DNA of 64,000 bases, taken from the NCBI GenBank assembly GCA_016617785.1, contig JADILM010000006.1, positions 496,001-560,000 on the forward strand, in the 5' to 3' direction. This document shows, in pieces, positions 49,301 through 61,845 of the stretch; position 1 is the first letter of the stretch; each line of letters starts with the position of its first letter. The position numbers and the translations under genes were made by a program. The stretch is from Sporobolomyces roseus (Eukaryota; Basidiomycota; Microbotryomycetes; Sporidiobolales; Sporidiobolaceae). The notes below the pieces were generated by a model. That model made no database searches. It was given only the letters and a program-made list of their open reading frames with translations, and was not told the DNA's origin.

Positions 49301-51212
49301 CGCTTACAAAGCACTATTTCAACTGCATGTTTGTAAACGAGCTGAAGCGATGGAGAACGTACGGTAATTTCGACGAACCACAACAGCCAAGCCGCAATCA
49401 GTTCTTCCACCATCAGCAACACAGTCATTTCCACTCCAACTTGCTTAAGCCCTACCGCCATACGCTCGGGTACAGGCAAGTTCAAGTCGGTTTGCGAGAT
49501 TGCGCGAAGAACCAAAATCATGTTATCCAATCCACTCGTCAACACCAAGAATGCCATCAAGTTCCTATTTCTCCCACAGATCTACTCAGCATAGAGAGCT
49601 TTAGGGAGTTCAAGATGATGGGACTCACCAAGGAACTAGACCGAGATTCCAACCCATCAACCAACAGATACTAACGCTCATGATACCACTCGAACATAAC
49701 TCTGCGATTCCCGTCACTATCAAACCCATCTTTGAATGTGCTCGAAGGCGTCGAATATAGCGTGTAACGTAGATGATCACGAGGAGGTAGCCGAATGCGT
49801 AGATCTACGATTCGTTAAGAAGGTGAGTCTCAAGTATCAGAGTGAAAGGAGAAGGAAGCGTACGATGTTTTCCAGTCGACGAGGATGATCATCGACCACT
49901 AGATGCGGTAGGAACTGTGCAAGGAGGTTCGTCGAAAATAAGTCAAGAGTTCTAGCATTCAAAACGAAACTTCCCGCACCTTGAGCAAAACATGTCTCGT
50001 AGCCCCTTTACTCTCGCTCATTACACCAACCGGGTCTTTCTCTCCCTCTATCACTTCCCTCACGGCTTTCCGCCAGTTCGCTCGACTTTCCTCCCTCTCG
50101 AGATCTTCCAACAAAGTCGAATTCGAATTGTCGACTGTTGTCGAACCTGGTCGAGCGAGGAGAGGAGGTGGAACAGAGCGAGAGGGAACGTCGAGTAGGA
50201 AGAAAGTGAGGATTATTGATTGAGCAGTTTTGACTTGACCCTGATTTGTTAATCCAATCGAAATCAGTTCTTTGTAAAGAAAAATCAGATTCGAGTGTTA
50301 GAGGCGTACAAATCGATCGAATCCGACCCCAACAAAGCTTCCCGATACTGTCAAAGGTAGGCTCATAGCTTTCGCAGTCGAGTTGTCTTGATCTTGTAGT
50401 TCGAGTACTGAATACGCCGGATTCGATAAAGTTTCATGAACGTCTTGATCCCCCAACAAGGCCTGTTCAGATTCCCACCACTTTGTAGGACTGACGATCG
50501 CACACTTGTCGACACTGGAAGAGGATGGATCTCGTAAACATTTGTTGCCGGGGATTGAACCGTCCAACAATCGTTTCTCCAACGAGTTTTGAAGTTTCCA
50601 ACTCTTGTGCAAGACGGATTTCGATATTGTCGTTCCCGTCCCTCCGACTGTCAACACATTTCCTCCTCCTCCTCCTCCTACTATTGAAGAAGTAGGGATC
50701 GCATTCAACCCGTTCGTTTCCCTCAAATTAACCAAAACTTGTTCTACCCTCAATCTTCTCCCTCCTTGTTCCCTCCCCGTCTTCTCATAATACTCTTTGA
50801 CTCGTTCCCAACAAACTTGTTCTTCAGTAGCGATCAAACCCTGTCTCCTCAACCCTTCCAACTCCCAAACTAATTCCCCTCTTCCCCTCCTCGCCAAGGG
50901 ACTCGTACTGAGTGGACTCGAAGGTGCGAAGTAGAGTAAGAGGGAGGGAGATAAGAGTGAACAGATGATCAAGGCGGTGAGGAGTAAAGAGGGGACTTGG
51001 TGTCGAGAGAGGAGTGAACCGAATTGAGAGAAAAAGGAAGAGAGGGAAGTACAAGGGTGGGTCAAAACGTGAGGGAGTGCATTGTAGAGTGTGGATCTAG
51101 TGGTTGAGGGAGGTAGGGATCGATCTTGAGAAGTAGGAGAGCGAGAGAGAGGGTTTGAAACAGTCGAGAGTGGGCGACTGCGAGTTGATCGTAAGCGAAC
51201 TGCTGCCGACAT
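46309..51212 (-). CDS. SCP1: SREBP cleavage-activating protein (SCAP/Scp1)
   Basis: ER membrane sterol sensor that escorts SREBP for activation under low sterol or oxygen. Start ATG 51212 (MSAAVRLRSTRSRP), first TM segment LLLTALIICSLLSPSLLLYF, then a lumenal domain with EQVCWERVKEYYEK. The sterol-sensing domain lies around 49200-49900, with LTSGLDNMILVLRAISQTDL, MTVLLMVEELIAAWLLWFVE and VVLAVDYFLELTFFSTVLSI. A last TM segment near 48500 (IVVLPILLVMGLLRMLLYYL) is followed by a WD40-like C-terminus (SLVSLSVDAEGKFCAAVTNR, GRVLVWALE, FYSLHAEGKVVKWNC). Ser/Pro-rich inserts separate the blades. The stop is at 46311-46309. The uninterrupted frame across 48900-49370 contains introns; true exons there read ADLLAHNTS and LRGSWKVLKDRPAKTSTVAF. 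Confidence 0.85.
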
Positions 51213-51402
51213 GGTCTGATCCCTGGACTGGACTTTTGTATGTAGGAGTTTCTAGATCATGACTCCTTGGTCGAAATAGTCAGAGTTCAGTGGAATAGGA
51301 AGCAAAGACAAGAAGGAATTCGGAAGTGAGATCGGAACTTGGTCTTCTACACATCATCAACACCAATTGAAGCCTTCTCGTAGCGGATCAGACTATCTCG
51401 GA
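51213..51402. promoter_or_regulatory. Divergent promoter SCP1 / deaminase
   Basis: Only 190 bp separate the diverging start codons, so the two genes probably share a promoter. No sterol-response element is asserted. Confidence 0.4.
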
Positions 51403-52009
51403 ATGGCTACGACTCGATCTACTTCAACACCGATCACGACAGGTGAGTCTTCGCTTTTAACCCACCTTGTTCCTTTCTCCACTCACTCTCTCTCTCTCTC
51501 TCCGCTCAGATCCAATCGATATTCAATTCATGCGACAAGCCTTAGCGTGTGCTCGAGAATCCGAATACATCCCAACAGCCTTCTGCGTCGGTTGTGTCAT
51601 CACGACCTCTTCGAATCATCCAACCAACCCAAACTTCCTTCTCTCTACCGGTTACTCTCGCGAACTCCCAGGCAATACTCACGCCGAACAATCAGCACTC
51701 GACAAGTTCCTCTTATTGAACGACAAGTACTCTGATGAATGGAAGGTTGAATTAATCGAACGAGGGAAACTTTATACTACTATGGAACCGTGTAGCGTTA
51801 GATTGAGTGGGAATACTCCTTGTGTGCAAAGGATATTGGAGACGGAGATTAAAGATGTTTATGTTGGAGTGAGGGAACCGGGAGATTTCGTAGAGTGCGA
51901 AGGAACGAGATTGTTGAGGGAAAAGGGGAGGAACGTTTGGATTGTAGTAGATCCAGAGGATGAGACTCTTGGGGAACAATGCCTGAAAGTAGCTAGAGGT
52001 GAACAATAG
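51403..52009 (+). CDS. RIB2: RIB2-type pyrimidine deaminase (riboflavin pathway)
   Basis: Zinc-dependent CDA-fold deaminase. Exon 1 encodes MATTRSTSTPITT; an intron (51442 to about 51509) joins to DPIDIQFMRQALACARES. Zinc motifs: GNTHAEQSALDKF (HAE) and YTTMEPCSVRLSGNTPCVQR (PCxxxxxxxxPC). The forms GYSRELPGNTHAEQ and RLSGNTPCVQRIL are typical of the fungal diaminohydroxyphosphoribosylamino-pyrimidine deaminase, which in S. cerevisiae is the C-terminal half of Rib2. Here it stands alone (about 178 aa) without the pseudouridine synthase domain. Its exact substrate is inferred from family resemblance. Confidence 0.72.
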
Positions 52010-52119
52010 ACTTGTAGACTCTGTTTGCGAACAGCGAGAGAGAGGAGAGGATCCATGATTGCGAAGCCAGAAAGCTTTTCTCTCTTGCGTTCGTTCGTTA
52101 CACTCTCCGTAAAAAGTCA
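52010..52119. other. Short intergenic gap
   Basis: 110 bp between the deaminase stop and the next ATG on the same strand. Nothing is recognised. Confidence 0.35.
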
Positions 52120-55100
52120 ATGTCACAATTAGGACCTTATTCGACCTCTTCAGCACTTTCGACAACTCATTACAAGCTCGTACAATCCCTAGAATCCGCT
52201 CGTTCTCCAACAGTGCGTTCAAAGAGATGACCTTCAGTTCATCATCCTAGACCTGACTGAGTCCTCCTCTTGCCCGCAGGAGCAACACTCTCACTTATCA
52301 TCTTGTCTATCCAAGACTCGCTATAGCTGGTCACGTACTCAACCGAAGCCTGTACGTTCTTCTCGATTCGAAGTGGGGTAACCAAGCTAAACTCTCCCTC
52401 CTGATAGACTCAAGCATACCATGATTTGATCTTGATATTATACTGTCACTCACAACGCTCCCAGTCCTTCAAGAGCGAAGAGGAACGAGAGTTATGGGAG
52501 GGAGAATGGATTAAACTGGGATCTGTGAGATTAGCAGGAGGCCCAGGAAGCGTCAAGCAACGAGAACTAGGTGAGTGCCGAGCTCTTGGATTGAGCTATC
52601 ACATCAGGAAGCTCATCCAGTAACCAGCATCCAGGTTATCGAGCTTGTATCGAATTATTCCCTCTCTCCGACGAATTCCACTCGCTCAAACTCCTATTGA
52701 TCAATTCGATACGATCTGTACGTATTCACGATCCATCTTCCAGCCACAAGACCAAGGCTGAGATAGGTTGAACCGGTACAGGACTTGTATGCAGAACGAG
52801 GATCTTCGAAAGCTGAACAACGATGGATGATGGCTTTGACAGCGATCGCGAGCGAGAACCTGGTTACGATGGAATTGATCCCTACAGTCGAGGATAGAGT
52901 GTTCGAGCTATTGAAGAGCGAGGAGGAATCGTGAGTCGCTGTCTAGCTTTCTTTTTCTTTCGAAACTTTCCGTTAATCGAGCCTCATTCCCACCAGGACT
53001 GCCACTCGAAAACTCGCTATGCAAGCTCTCACAACTCTCGTCAAATTCTCCTCAGCACAGGAAACCGATCACTCCTCCACGTTGCTCATCCGAGCAAGAC
53101 AAACGATTCTCGAACTCCTCACTCCAGCTCCTTCTTCGTCCTCAGCCAAACCGCCTCCCTCCCGATCCCGACCCTTGCACTCTTCACTACTCCAGTCGAC
53201 CTCCTCCCGTCCCTCCTCCTCCATCCTCTTTGACCCATCCAGCGCGACTCGTCGTTCGAGAACGAAAAAACCTCTACCTTTCACACTCCAGCTCTCTCTG
53301 ATCTCCCACCTCTCTCCCAATTCTCCTCTGCACCCTATAACCTTCGACCACGCAATTCGTTTTGAATTGATCTTATCAATCTTGAGGCGTTTCACGACTG
53401 ATGAGGAGAAGCAAGATGGAGAAAGTCGGAAAACTCGCTGGATGGGATCGAGGATGAAACATGTCTGGGGTTTGAGCCGGACGCTAGAGATACTAGAGGA
53501 CGTACTGAGGGATGGTCACACAGATCAAGCAGTGGAGGATGAGATACCAGTCAAGAGCGAAATTATCGAAGAGCTGGAGAGAATATTGGAAGAGCTTTCG
53601 CGGGAGGAAGATGGTGAAAATGTGAGAGGAATGAGGAACGGTTAGTCGCACTTTCTTGACTATCTCGCATCAGACGTGATCTGACCTGGATTCTGTTCCT
53701 TTGCGCACGAGGACAGCTCTGATCTTGTCACTTCTTCGACTCTTTCCCTTAATTTCTCCTTCTATCAGTTACACTATCCTCAAACCTCTACTTGCGTACC
53801 TAAAGGAATGCCTGCTACTTTCAATCTTGAACCCTCGACACCCAGATCCGATTCTTCTATTATTCGTCTTACAATCTCTCGCCCTCCTACCGCCTTCGAG
53901 CTGGACTGGCGGAATGTCCGAAGCCGAGGGACAAGGGAAGGGCAAACAGAAAGAGCAGGATGTTGGTGCAGGATGGCATGAGGAGAGTTGGAGAGCGATC
54001 TTGAGTGGGTTAGGAAGTCGGGACGAGAACGTCAGGAGAGCTGTATGTATTTCGATTGTCTTTGTAAGGCTCGCCTGAGGCTTCACTGACCTGTTCTCCT
54101 TGTATTCGAACAGACTATTCACCTAATTTCGCTCGTCGACACGAAACTTGTCGAATTACACTACTCTCAACTTCTCACCTCTCTTCCCGACTCCTCAAAC
54201 CGTTCAGACGCGCTCTCAACCCTATTCCCTCTCTTACTCGAGATCTTCCCTTATCTCTCATCATCATCCCCGCCTCGTCCCTCCGCTTCTTTCTGGACTT
54301 CACGACGTCTCCCTCTTCCCTCCCAACTCGCCCAGCTCCTCGATAACCCATCACTCTCCCTCGAGTCAACCTCAGTGATCCCCTCTCTAGTCTTGACGAT
54401 ACTCAATGATTTCCGCTATCATTCCGTTCCCCTCGAACAACGAGAATTTGCGGACGGTCTCTGGCAGATTGGGAGTGAAGAGCAAGGGTTTGAGGAAGAG
54501 GTCAAGGGGTGGAAAGGGAATGTTATGATTGGGTTGTTGATGGCGGGTACGGTGCATCGGAGTGCGAAGGAGGTTGAGGAGGAGGAGGGGGATCGAGATA
54601 GAGTGAGGAAAGTACTCGAATTGGCGAATTGGTTGGGTGATGGTACGTTGAACTCAAAGCTAGAATCGTTCCAGGCGTAGCGCTAACGGATTCGGCTTTG
54701 ATATTCGATATGTACAGATCGAGTCGCAGAGGAACTCAAAGAGATGTTGACTGAACCATTCCTATTCGCCCTTCTACGAATCCTGTCGCTATCGATCAAC
54801 CACGAGCCTTCATCGACATTCGATTTTATCCATCAGCTCGATCAAGTCACAGACTCCCTCACGAATCTTTCCGAATCTCCTACTTTCCTCGCTGGAGCAA
54901 GCGCAAATCGATGGCTACTTGGCATCGCACTCGAAGCTACACGCACCTCAGAGAACCTCTACAAGCTGTATCGAATCGGGATGGAGACCAGGGATCAATC
55001 GCTCGCAGAATTTGGAGAATCCCTCTTCACAACCTTCCGATCCTCAGCCTCGTCTCTTCCGCCTCCTTCCACCTCAGTAGCGAGGCAGAGCGTGAATGGT

Positions 55101-55471
55101 GGGATCGAAAGATCTGTTGCGGCGATGAGAAGGGAAAGGAATGATTTGAGGAGGGAGAGATCGGATCGGGGTGGAGTGGTTAGCTCGGACGAGAAAGTGG
55201 AGAGCTTGATGACGCCCAAGGAGGATCACGTTGATCTACCTAGAGAAGGCGCAGGGGACGATGAGGACGGAGAGGAGGAGGAGTTGCGAAGAGCGAGGGA
55301 AATGACAGGAAGTACGCAGGATGGGAACGAGGTGAGTCGTGGAAGAGAGTCAGTCGAATAAAAATGGACCGTGAGACTGATATCGTCTTCACCGTCGACT
55401 CACAGCAACAACCGCCGACAAACCTATTGATCGAGTTGACGGAAAATTTGGACCCTTTTCACGTCCACTGA
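52120..55471 (+). CDS. Adaptin large-chain-like protein (AP-4 epsilon-like?)
   Basis: Probable vesicle-coat adaptor subunit with an armadillo-type solenoid. Start ATG 52120 (MSQLGPYSTSSALS, then HYKLVQSLESARSPT). After introns, RELGYRACIELFPLSDEFHS, LKLLLINSIR, WMMALTAIASENL, ELIPTVEDRVFELLKSEE and TRKLAMQALTTLVKF line up with the adaptin pattern (K.R.GYLA..L, L..NSI..DL, A...L..L, I...V...L, R.KA..AL). Later parts (RTALILSLLRLF, FADGLWQIGSEEQGFEEE, EPFLFALLRILSLSINH) are helical but weakly diagnostic. The true 3' end uses an intron from 55332 and ends DGNE|QQPPTNLLIELTENLD with stop at 55471, beyond the unspliced stop near 55361. The exon at 52280-52350 could not be framed with certainty. 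It may instead be another HEAT/ARM protein. Confidence 0.5.
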
Positions 55472-56086
55472 GTTCGAGTTCGGACGACCGCCGTCGATCA
55501 CAGCACTGCAGTCATCGCTGTTGATTCGAGGATTGATGCAGGATGGTCGCAAGGTTTGTAGGCTACCGACAAACAGTAGATTATCGGGTTGCGAAGGCAA
55601 TAATACGAACACATTTCATTCAATCTTTCGCGGTTTCTCTCAATTCTCTTCTTCCGAGCTCCTCTTGACGTGCTGTCGTCTTCTCACCGATGTGCTATAG
55701 ACACTAGCTCAAGTTTGCCTCTCATCGTTCCTCGAGTTCCGCGTGCGACGAAATCTTCGATCGAAATCGAAAGTTCAAGTCGCGCTTCTCCTCCAAGATT
55801 TCCTCGCCCTTTTCACTTTCACGACTTTGTACAGGGAGGAAGAATAGAGGAGCTGCACGACTCGCACGACCCTTCGCACTCGAACGACAAAAGGACACGC
55901 TCGAATCGCTTCTCTCTCTTTCAACTCCTTCAAACTTCCGAATCTCCCCTTCAAACTATCACGCCAGCCCTACTACACACTCGTTCCAGTTTATTCGCTC
56001 TCTACCATCACCCTCGTTCAGAACCCTCTTCCTCCTCCCTCTTCTCCTTCTCCTTCCCCTTCCTCCCCGCTAAAAACCGCGTAGGA
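55472..56086. promoter_or_regulatory. Intergenic upstream of membrane protein gene
   Basis: 615 bp, strongly CT-rich from 55900 to 56070. Open frames here show low-complexity Ser/Pro/Phe bias expected from CT-rich DNA. No gene is credited. Confidence 0.4.
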
Positions 56087-58911
56087 ATGCACGATCAATT
56101 CGAAGGGCAAAGGATGCACAAACGTGCTAGGGCTAGTACGACAGAGACGGACACGTCAGCGTCAACTGCAGCGAGAGGGAGGTCAAGAACGAGTGAGTAG
56201 TCTTTCAATTTCGCACAGAAATGCAGACACCCCTCGTATTCCTACATCTCCGGACGTGCATTGGACGTACAGCAAGTGGGATAGGATATGCTGACCCTCA
56301 TTCAATGTATAGCTGCAACAACAGCCGCTTCAACGACAGAAACAGATACTTCGTTCAGGTATGTTTACATTCTCCAACTCTCTCGAATGACAAGACGCGC
56401 TCGAACCCTAACTCTCTGTTCGTCGACATGTAGACCTGGAGCAGCTGCAAGTGGGACCGCGACGAGAACCGTTGCTAACGGACCTCCGACTCATCGCACG
56501 ATTTCTTCAATCGGCGAATCATTCTACTCGAGCTATTCATTCGCATCTCAAGGTTCCGGCTTATCACTCGCCGTACCTGCTACAACACCAGCAAGTGATG
56601 CTGGGTTAGGCGTCGCTTCATCAAGTACAGCAATCTCAGCAGGAGCGGGAGCTGGAACAGAAGGAATGGAATTATCTCAAACAGCTCTGTACGGAATCAT
56701 TGCGGGAGGAAGTGCAGGAGGAGTAGCTTTACTGGCTCTGATAGGATGGTGTTGTTGGAAACGAAAGAAGACGAAGAAGGATGAAGCGGGATGGTGGAGT
56801 TTAGACGACGATCCTGCGAAAGGAGCAGTCAAGAATGTTGGAAACGGTGGGAGTAATCAAGGTGCGATTGCGCGGAGCATGAGCGAAGGAGGAGGAGGAA
56901 TGGATCCATGGCAGAGTACCGACAGCTTCAGCCAAGGACCTCATTCGGCAAACGAGAAGCAACCACAAGATTGGACTCAATTCGATGAGAAACAAGGAGG
57001 TCGACAATATCCTCAATCGCAAATGGCTCCTTCTTCGTCCTACGGTGACTTGCAGTCACAGCGCAACGAACTCTTCGGCGTTGCACCTTCCTCGAACAGT
57101 CGGAATCTCACCTCTTCCCCTTCTCACGCAACTTTCTCGAGTCAACAACCTCCTCGAGCTCCCTTTGCTCAAGCTTCTCGACCAGAAACCGGTGCCTACA
57201 GCGTCAACGACGTAATCTCATTCTCTGGAGGTCCTCGCCAGAATGCTCAATATCCTCCAGTTTCGAGCGTCTACCCTTCCTCGACCGCTGAATACCCTCG
57301 TTCCGCTGCTGCTACTCCTCCTCCCTCTTCCTCCTTCTCCTCCCAGTCTGTCCCTCTGCCAAGTACACCGCCAACTCATCAAGCCTACAATGGTATCGAA
57401 GTCGGTCCACAACCTGTCACAGCATCTTCCTACCCGCCTAAACGACCTCCTCGACCCAGTGAAGTTCCTTCGGCTCCTCCATCTCCCTACAACTATGTCA
57501 AGAAAGCAGAGCGACCGACTTCGAGGGACGATGGGATCGCAGATCGATTCATGGATGTCATGACTGGAAGAGTTGGGAAAGAGGATGAGAAAGAGGAGAT
57601 CATGGATAGCGAGGCTGAGCCCGATAGTAGGAAGAAGAAGAGACAGAGTATGAAACCGAGTGCGGGAAAGAACAAGAAGGATACAATTATGGGTTTGACA
57701 GATGTCTACGCTGGAGGAGGCGAAGAAGAGTGGGGTGAGTTGTGAAAAAGCTTGGAGTTCATGGTAAAGTCCTCGATACTAATGACTCTTTTTCCTTCGC
57801 AGCCCAAGTCGATTTGGATCCCACTGCACGCAAATCCACTCTCCAACGAGGAGCTTCGAAACGATCCCAACGAACAATCGATTCTCCGACGAAACCTGGG
57901 TTCTCTCCTCTTCCTTCGATCTCTTCCGCTTTCCCTCAACCTCCCGCCGATGCATCCAATCTCAACTCTTCTCGAATCGACTCGAAACCGCTCAAAGAAC
58001 TAGAATCATATTTCGGATCTTTCGCACCTCCGAGTCGGAACCCTCGAGCTTTATCCGGAGTATCGGAGACGACAAACGGAGAAGCCGACTACTCTTATCG
58101 AGCACGAGAGTCCGTAGCTAGCTCGAACGCTCCTCGACCCGATTTCTCTCGTCAACAATCTTTCGGAACGCCAGGAGGAGTTTCGACGAGCGATTCCCAA
58201 AACTCGTTGTCCCCATTCGCTGCTCCCCAACCTGGTCGACCTGGAGCCTATGGAGAATACAACCACCCTCACTCGATCTATTCAGCACAAGGAGAAGTGA
58301 GTGACATGAACTCGACTTCCGGATCTTCAGCTGGCAGTCCCGCAAAGACTCGATTCGGAGGAGGAGGACTCGGTGTCAGCACAAGTAGTGGCTCCCTTGG
58401 ATCGTTGGTCAGCGCCTCGAACAAGGCTCGATCACCATTAGGAGGAGAACAAGGAGACGTTTTCGGACCTGCAGCGTCCTCACATCCCCTCGCACCCTCT
58501 ACTTCCTCTTCGAAACCTTCCCTCACTCTCGCACCCGACGCTTCATACTCTCTCTCAACCGCTGAGCTCGACGTCCTGAACCAACTCGGTCTCGCAACTC
58601 CTTCTTCATCAGGCGAACAAACTCCCGATCTCTCCTTCGACGAGGATCATCACAGCAACGGTAGCCTGTCTTCAAGTGGAGGACTCGTCACTCCTTCGAC
58701 ACCTCAATTCCCTTCTCCTCCACCTAACCTCCAGGTCAAACTCCCCCTCGAAACTTCGCCTCTCGCACTGAAATCCTCCTCTGCTCTCACCGTGCCTTCC
58801 CCAGTCGATCTCTCTTCATCGAACGGCTTCGTCCCCTTACACCAGATGTCGAAGGAGACTGATCCCCAGTATCGTTCGGCGACTCTCTCGATGTACAACC
58901 TTTACGACTGA
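56087..58911 (+). CDS. Single-pass membrane protein with long disordered tail
   Basis: Start ATG 56087 (MHDQFEGQRMHKRARAST). Introns near 56194-56312, 56360-56433 and 57734-57801 restore a single frame (RTTATTAASTTETD; SFRPGAAASGT; EEWAQVDLDPT). A Ser/Thr/Ala-rich ectodomain-like segment precedes one TM helix (YGIIAGGSAGGVALLALIGW) and a basic stop-transfer (CCWKRKKTKKDE). The remaining 700 or so residues are Ser/Pro/Gln-rich and probably cytosolic. The architecture recalls fungal SKG6/Mid2-like wall sensors or anchors. No signal peptide is visible at the chosen start, so either the start lies on an unseen upstream exon or insertion is by the TM helix alone. Function unknown. Confidence 0.7.
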
Positions 58912-59318
58912 ACAATACAGCTCGCTGCCATTCCTCTCTCTTTGATTTGTATCACTTCGTCAACCTATAGACCCTCACCTACTATTCAGTCACTCGTTAA
59001 CCTTGTCCTTTCCCAGCAGTAACCACACTCACACACTCGTCGTTCTTTCCTATCGCAACCTCATGCTTCTTTTTCCGTACCTTTTTGGACCTCGTAATTT
59101 CATTCTACAAGTTTCTCGGTCTCCGTTCTCGTCGTCAGTACCTTGCTCTCGAGAGTGCGAATCCATCGAGAGGGGTCGACGATCACTGTGCGAAAAATAT
59201 ACTTCGATCACTAGTTCCGCAAATCCGTTCTTCTCAGATTTTTCATCCTTCTTCTTTCCACTTCTTCCCACTCTCGAATCTCGGCAAACACGCGTAGGAA
59301 GTAGATCAAGGCAAAAGG
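58912..59318. other. Intergenic, promoter of transporter gene
   Basis: 407 bp holding the 3' flank of the membrane protein gene and the transporter promoter. No gene is seen. Confidence 0.4.
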
Positions 59319-61393
59319 ATGAGTGCACCGGCTACGTTCTTAGGGGTTCCCCTCAGTTTGATCTCTCTCGTCACGTTAACCGTTCAGAACTCTGCTCTAA
59401 CTATCGTACTCCATTACGTGAGCTCCCCTCTCGCCTATACCCAGCTGTACTGTACTGAATCCTTTCAAATTTACAGAGTCGTATATCTGTACCGAAAGAC
59501 AAGATGTACAGTGCAGCGAGTGCAGTCTTACTCAACGAGCTCTTGAAAGGTGCAATCTCCCTATCTATCGCTTTCAGGAACGCAGTACACGCACTTACGG
59601 GAGGAGGAGGTCCAGGAGGAGATTACGTTCCATTGCCGAGTAAAGACGAGTTGGAAGATGGGAGGAAATCGAGTACGGGAGATGTCAACGTCTGGGAATC
59701 TCAGAGAATGCAGGGTGCTGCTAGGAAGATGTTTACAGAGGTATTCAGGTGAGTCTCCTCCCTTTATTCAGTAATCGGAAACAGTATGTGAAAGGGAAAT
59801 TGACTATTTTGAGTTGTTCCTCTCAATAGTAACGACTGTTGGAAACTCTCTATTCCGGCTTGTCTCTATGTCATTCAAAACAACGTACGTTGCACTCTTA
59901 TCTCAGCTTGTTCGCTTTAGCTGACTCCGGATCTTCTACGTACAGCTTCAATTCGTAGCAGCATCGAATCTCGACGTACCGACATTTCAAGTCACCTACA
60001 ACCTCAAAATTCTAACAACCGCTCTCTTCTCGGTCGTACTACTTCGACGACGACTATCCGCCAAGAAATGGTTCGCCCTCTTATTCCTAGCAGCAGGAGT
60101 GGGAGTCGTTCAACTACAATCGACAGCAGCAGCGGGAGGTAGCAAAACGTCACACGGGGAGCACGAGATGGATAAGTTCAAAGGGTTACTGGCAGTCGGT
60201 GCGGCGTGTTTGACGAGTGGATTAGCGGGAGTTTACTTCGAAATGGTGTTGAAAGGGAGTAAAGCAGATCTGTGGATCAGAAATGTTCAACTTTCCTTCT
60301 TCTCGCTCTTACCCGCTCTCTTCGCCGTCTTCCTACCTGGATTCTCAATCGCCGGAGGAGGAACCCCTGCGAGATCAGCACCTCCACCAGAAGAACGTCA
60401 AGCGATTTTCGCAAATTTCGGGGGTTGGGCTTGGTCCGTCGTCCTCATTCAGGTCAGTTCCCCTTCTCTCGAAAAATGTTCTGGATTATACTGACGATTC
60501 CTGCTGGTATAGGTCTTTGGAGGTCTCGTCACAGCTTTGGTGATTCGATACAGGTTCGTTTCTTTCCCTTTTCCTGTCTATATTTCGCAATTGAAGCTGA
60601 TCCAGGTTCTCGTCTGTAGTGACAATATCATGAAGGGATTCGCTACTTCACTCGCTATCGTGTTATCGTTCGTTGCTGGAGTCATCTTGTTCGAATTCCA
60701 AGTTACGACCTCTTTCCTCGTCGGAACTGCTATGGTCGTTGCCGCTACCTACCTATACAATCTGCCTGATGGTGAGTTGAACGTCCACTTCGCTTTTGGA
60801 GCGTTGACGCTCATGAATTGTTCGAAACAGCTCCTGTTCGACGCGGATTAGGAACGACAAGTCTCCCTTCCTCCCTTCCTTCGACTCCCGGTTCTTCCCT
60901 ACAAGCTCGCAACTTCAGTATCCCCGGCAGTTCAAGCATGAATTCCTACCCAATGTCACTCGCTTCCTCCTCTTCCACCTTGGTCGACTCGTCCTACCCT
61001 CCTCAATCCCCAGCTTTCGCCCTTCACTCTTCCAATTCCAACACCGCCGGCTCCTCAAATCCCGCTTACCGTCGACCAAACCCGCAACACTTGCCACCAG
61101 GAGCCCAAACTCCCGATGTCAGCTTATCATTCCAAGCTTTCTCTCCTCTCGACAACGCAATGAACGCCAACTCCGGACCCATCTCCCCTCCAAACTCTGT
61201 ACCTAACTCGACGACTCACTCTGCATCTTCTTCTTACTCAATCTCGAGATCTACAACTCCGATTCCTCAAGTTTCGACAAGAGTGCAACCGATCGAAGAA
61301 GGAGCAGAGGGGGGTCTCAGTAGTGGAATGGATCGACCTTCAGTACCTGGATCTCCAGATCCTAAACGAAGAGGAGTGAACAAGTGGTCTTGA
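59319..61393 (+). CDS. SLC35A-type nucleotide-sugar transporter
   Basis: Golgi/ER membrane antiporter, probably for UDP-galactose or UDP-GlcNAc in exchange for UMP. Start ATG 59319 (MSAPATFLGVPLSLISLVTL). Family blocks: NSALTIVLHY|SRI, YSAASAVLLNELLKGAISLS, CLYVIQNNLQFVAASNLDVP, FQVTYNLKILTTALFSVVLL (YQLKILTTA signature), GLLAVGAACLTSGLAGVYFE and WIRNVQLSFFSLLPALFAVF. It continues GGWAWSVVLIQ|VFGGLVTA, SDNIMKGFATSLAIVLSFVA and TYLYNLPD. Six or so introns (for example 59420-59476 and 59752-59830). After the last TM the protein has a Ser/Pro-rich tail of about 190 residues (APVRRGLGTTSLPS to NKWS), longer than in most homologues. Confidence 0.87.
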
Positions 61394-61845
61394 GGTGGTT
61401 CGAATGGGGTTTACTTTCGTGGTTTCTTGGTCAAACGGGTTTCACTTTCTTTCGCTCTCTCTCTCTCTCTCTCTCTTAATTAGATCTTGTTCTGCGTCTC
61501 CCTCGTAACTAGGCTTTACCCAATAGCATCTTCTCTCTTTCTCTGTGTTTTACGACTTGGCTTGAAGTCATTGTCAAGTTCCCTCTTCACGTTCTTTCAC
61601 TCTTTTCGTGGTGCAGTCTCTATCTGGAATTGTATCGCGATTTCGGCATGATCTGGTCAAGTGTAGAAGTGCGATCGGTCGAAATCTGTCTATCTTTCAC
61701 CACTCGAAGAGTACGACGACCGGAAATAGCGAGAAGCTGCGTTGCAGAGAGAAACAAGGAAAGTTGCGGTAAAACGTAATGTTAACAAGCGACAGGTCGA
61801 GAGAGAATGTACAAGATAGGCTTAGCGGGACAAGTCAGCGACGAA
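61394..61845. other. Convergent 3' regions with CT microsatellite
   Basis: Contains a (CT)n run around 61457-61478 and otherwise unremarkable sequence. No gene is seen. Confidence 0.5.

Noticed and set aside
46309..49560. Single long minus-strand frame of about 1083 codons
   Set aside because: Part of it (about 48900-49370) reads through introns and in the wrong frame for SCAP; it was merged into the spliced SCP1 gene.
61455..61480. CT dinucleotide run as a functional element
   Set aside because: Similar CT/GA runs occur at about 6876-6898, 11460-11500, 37328-37350 and 51485-51505 in introns and flanks; simple microsatellites typical of this CT-rich genome.
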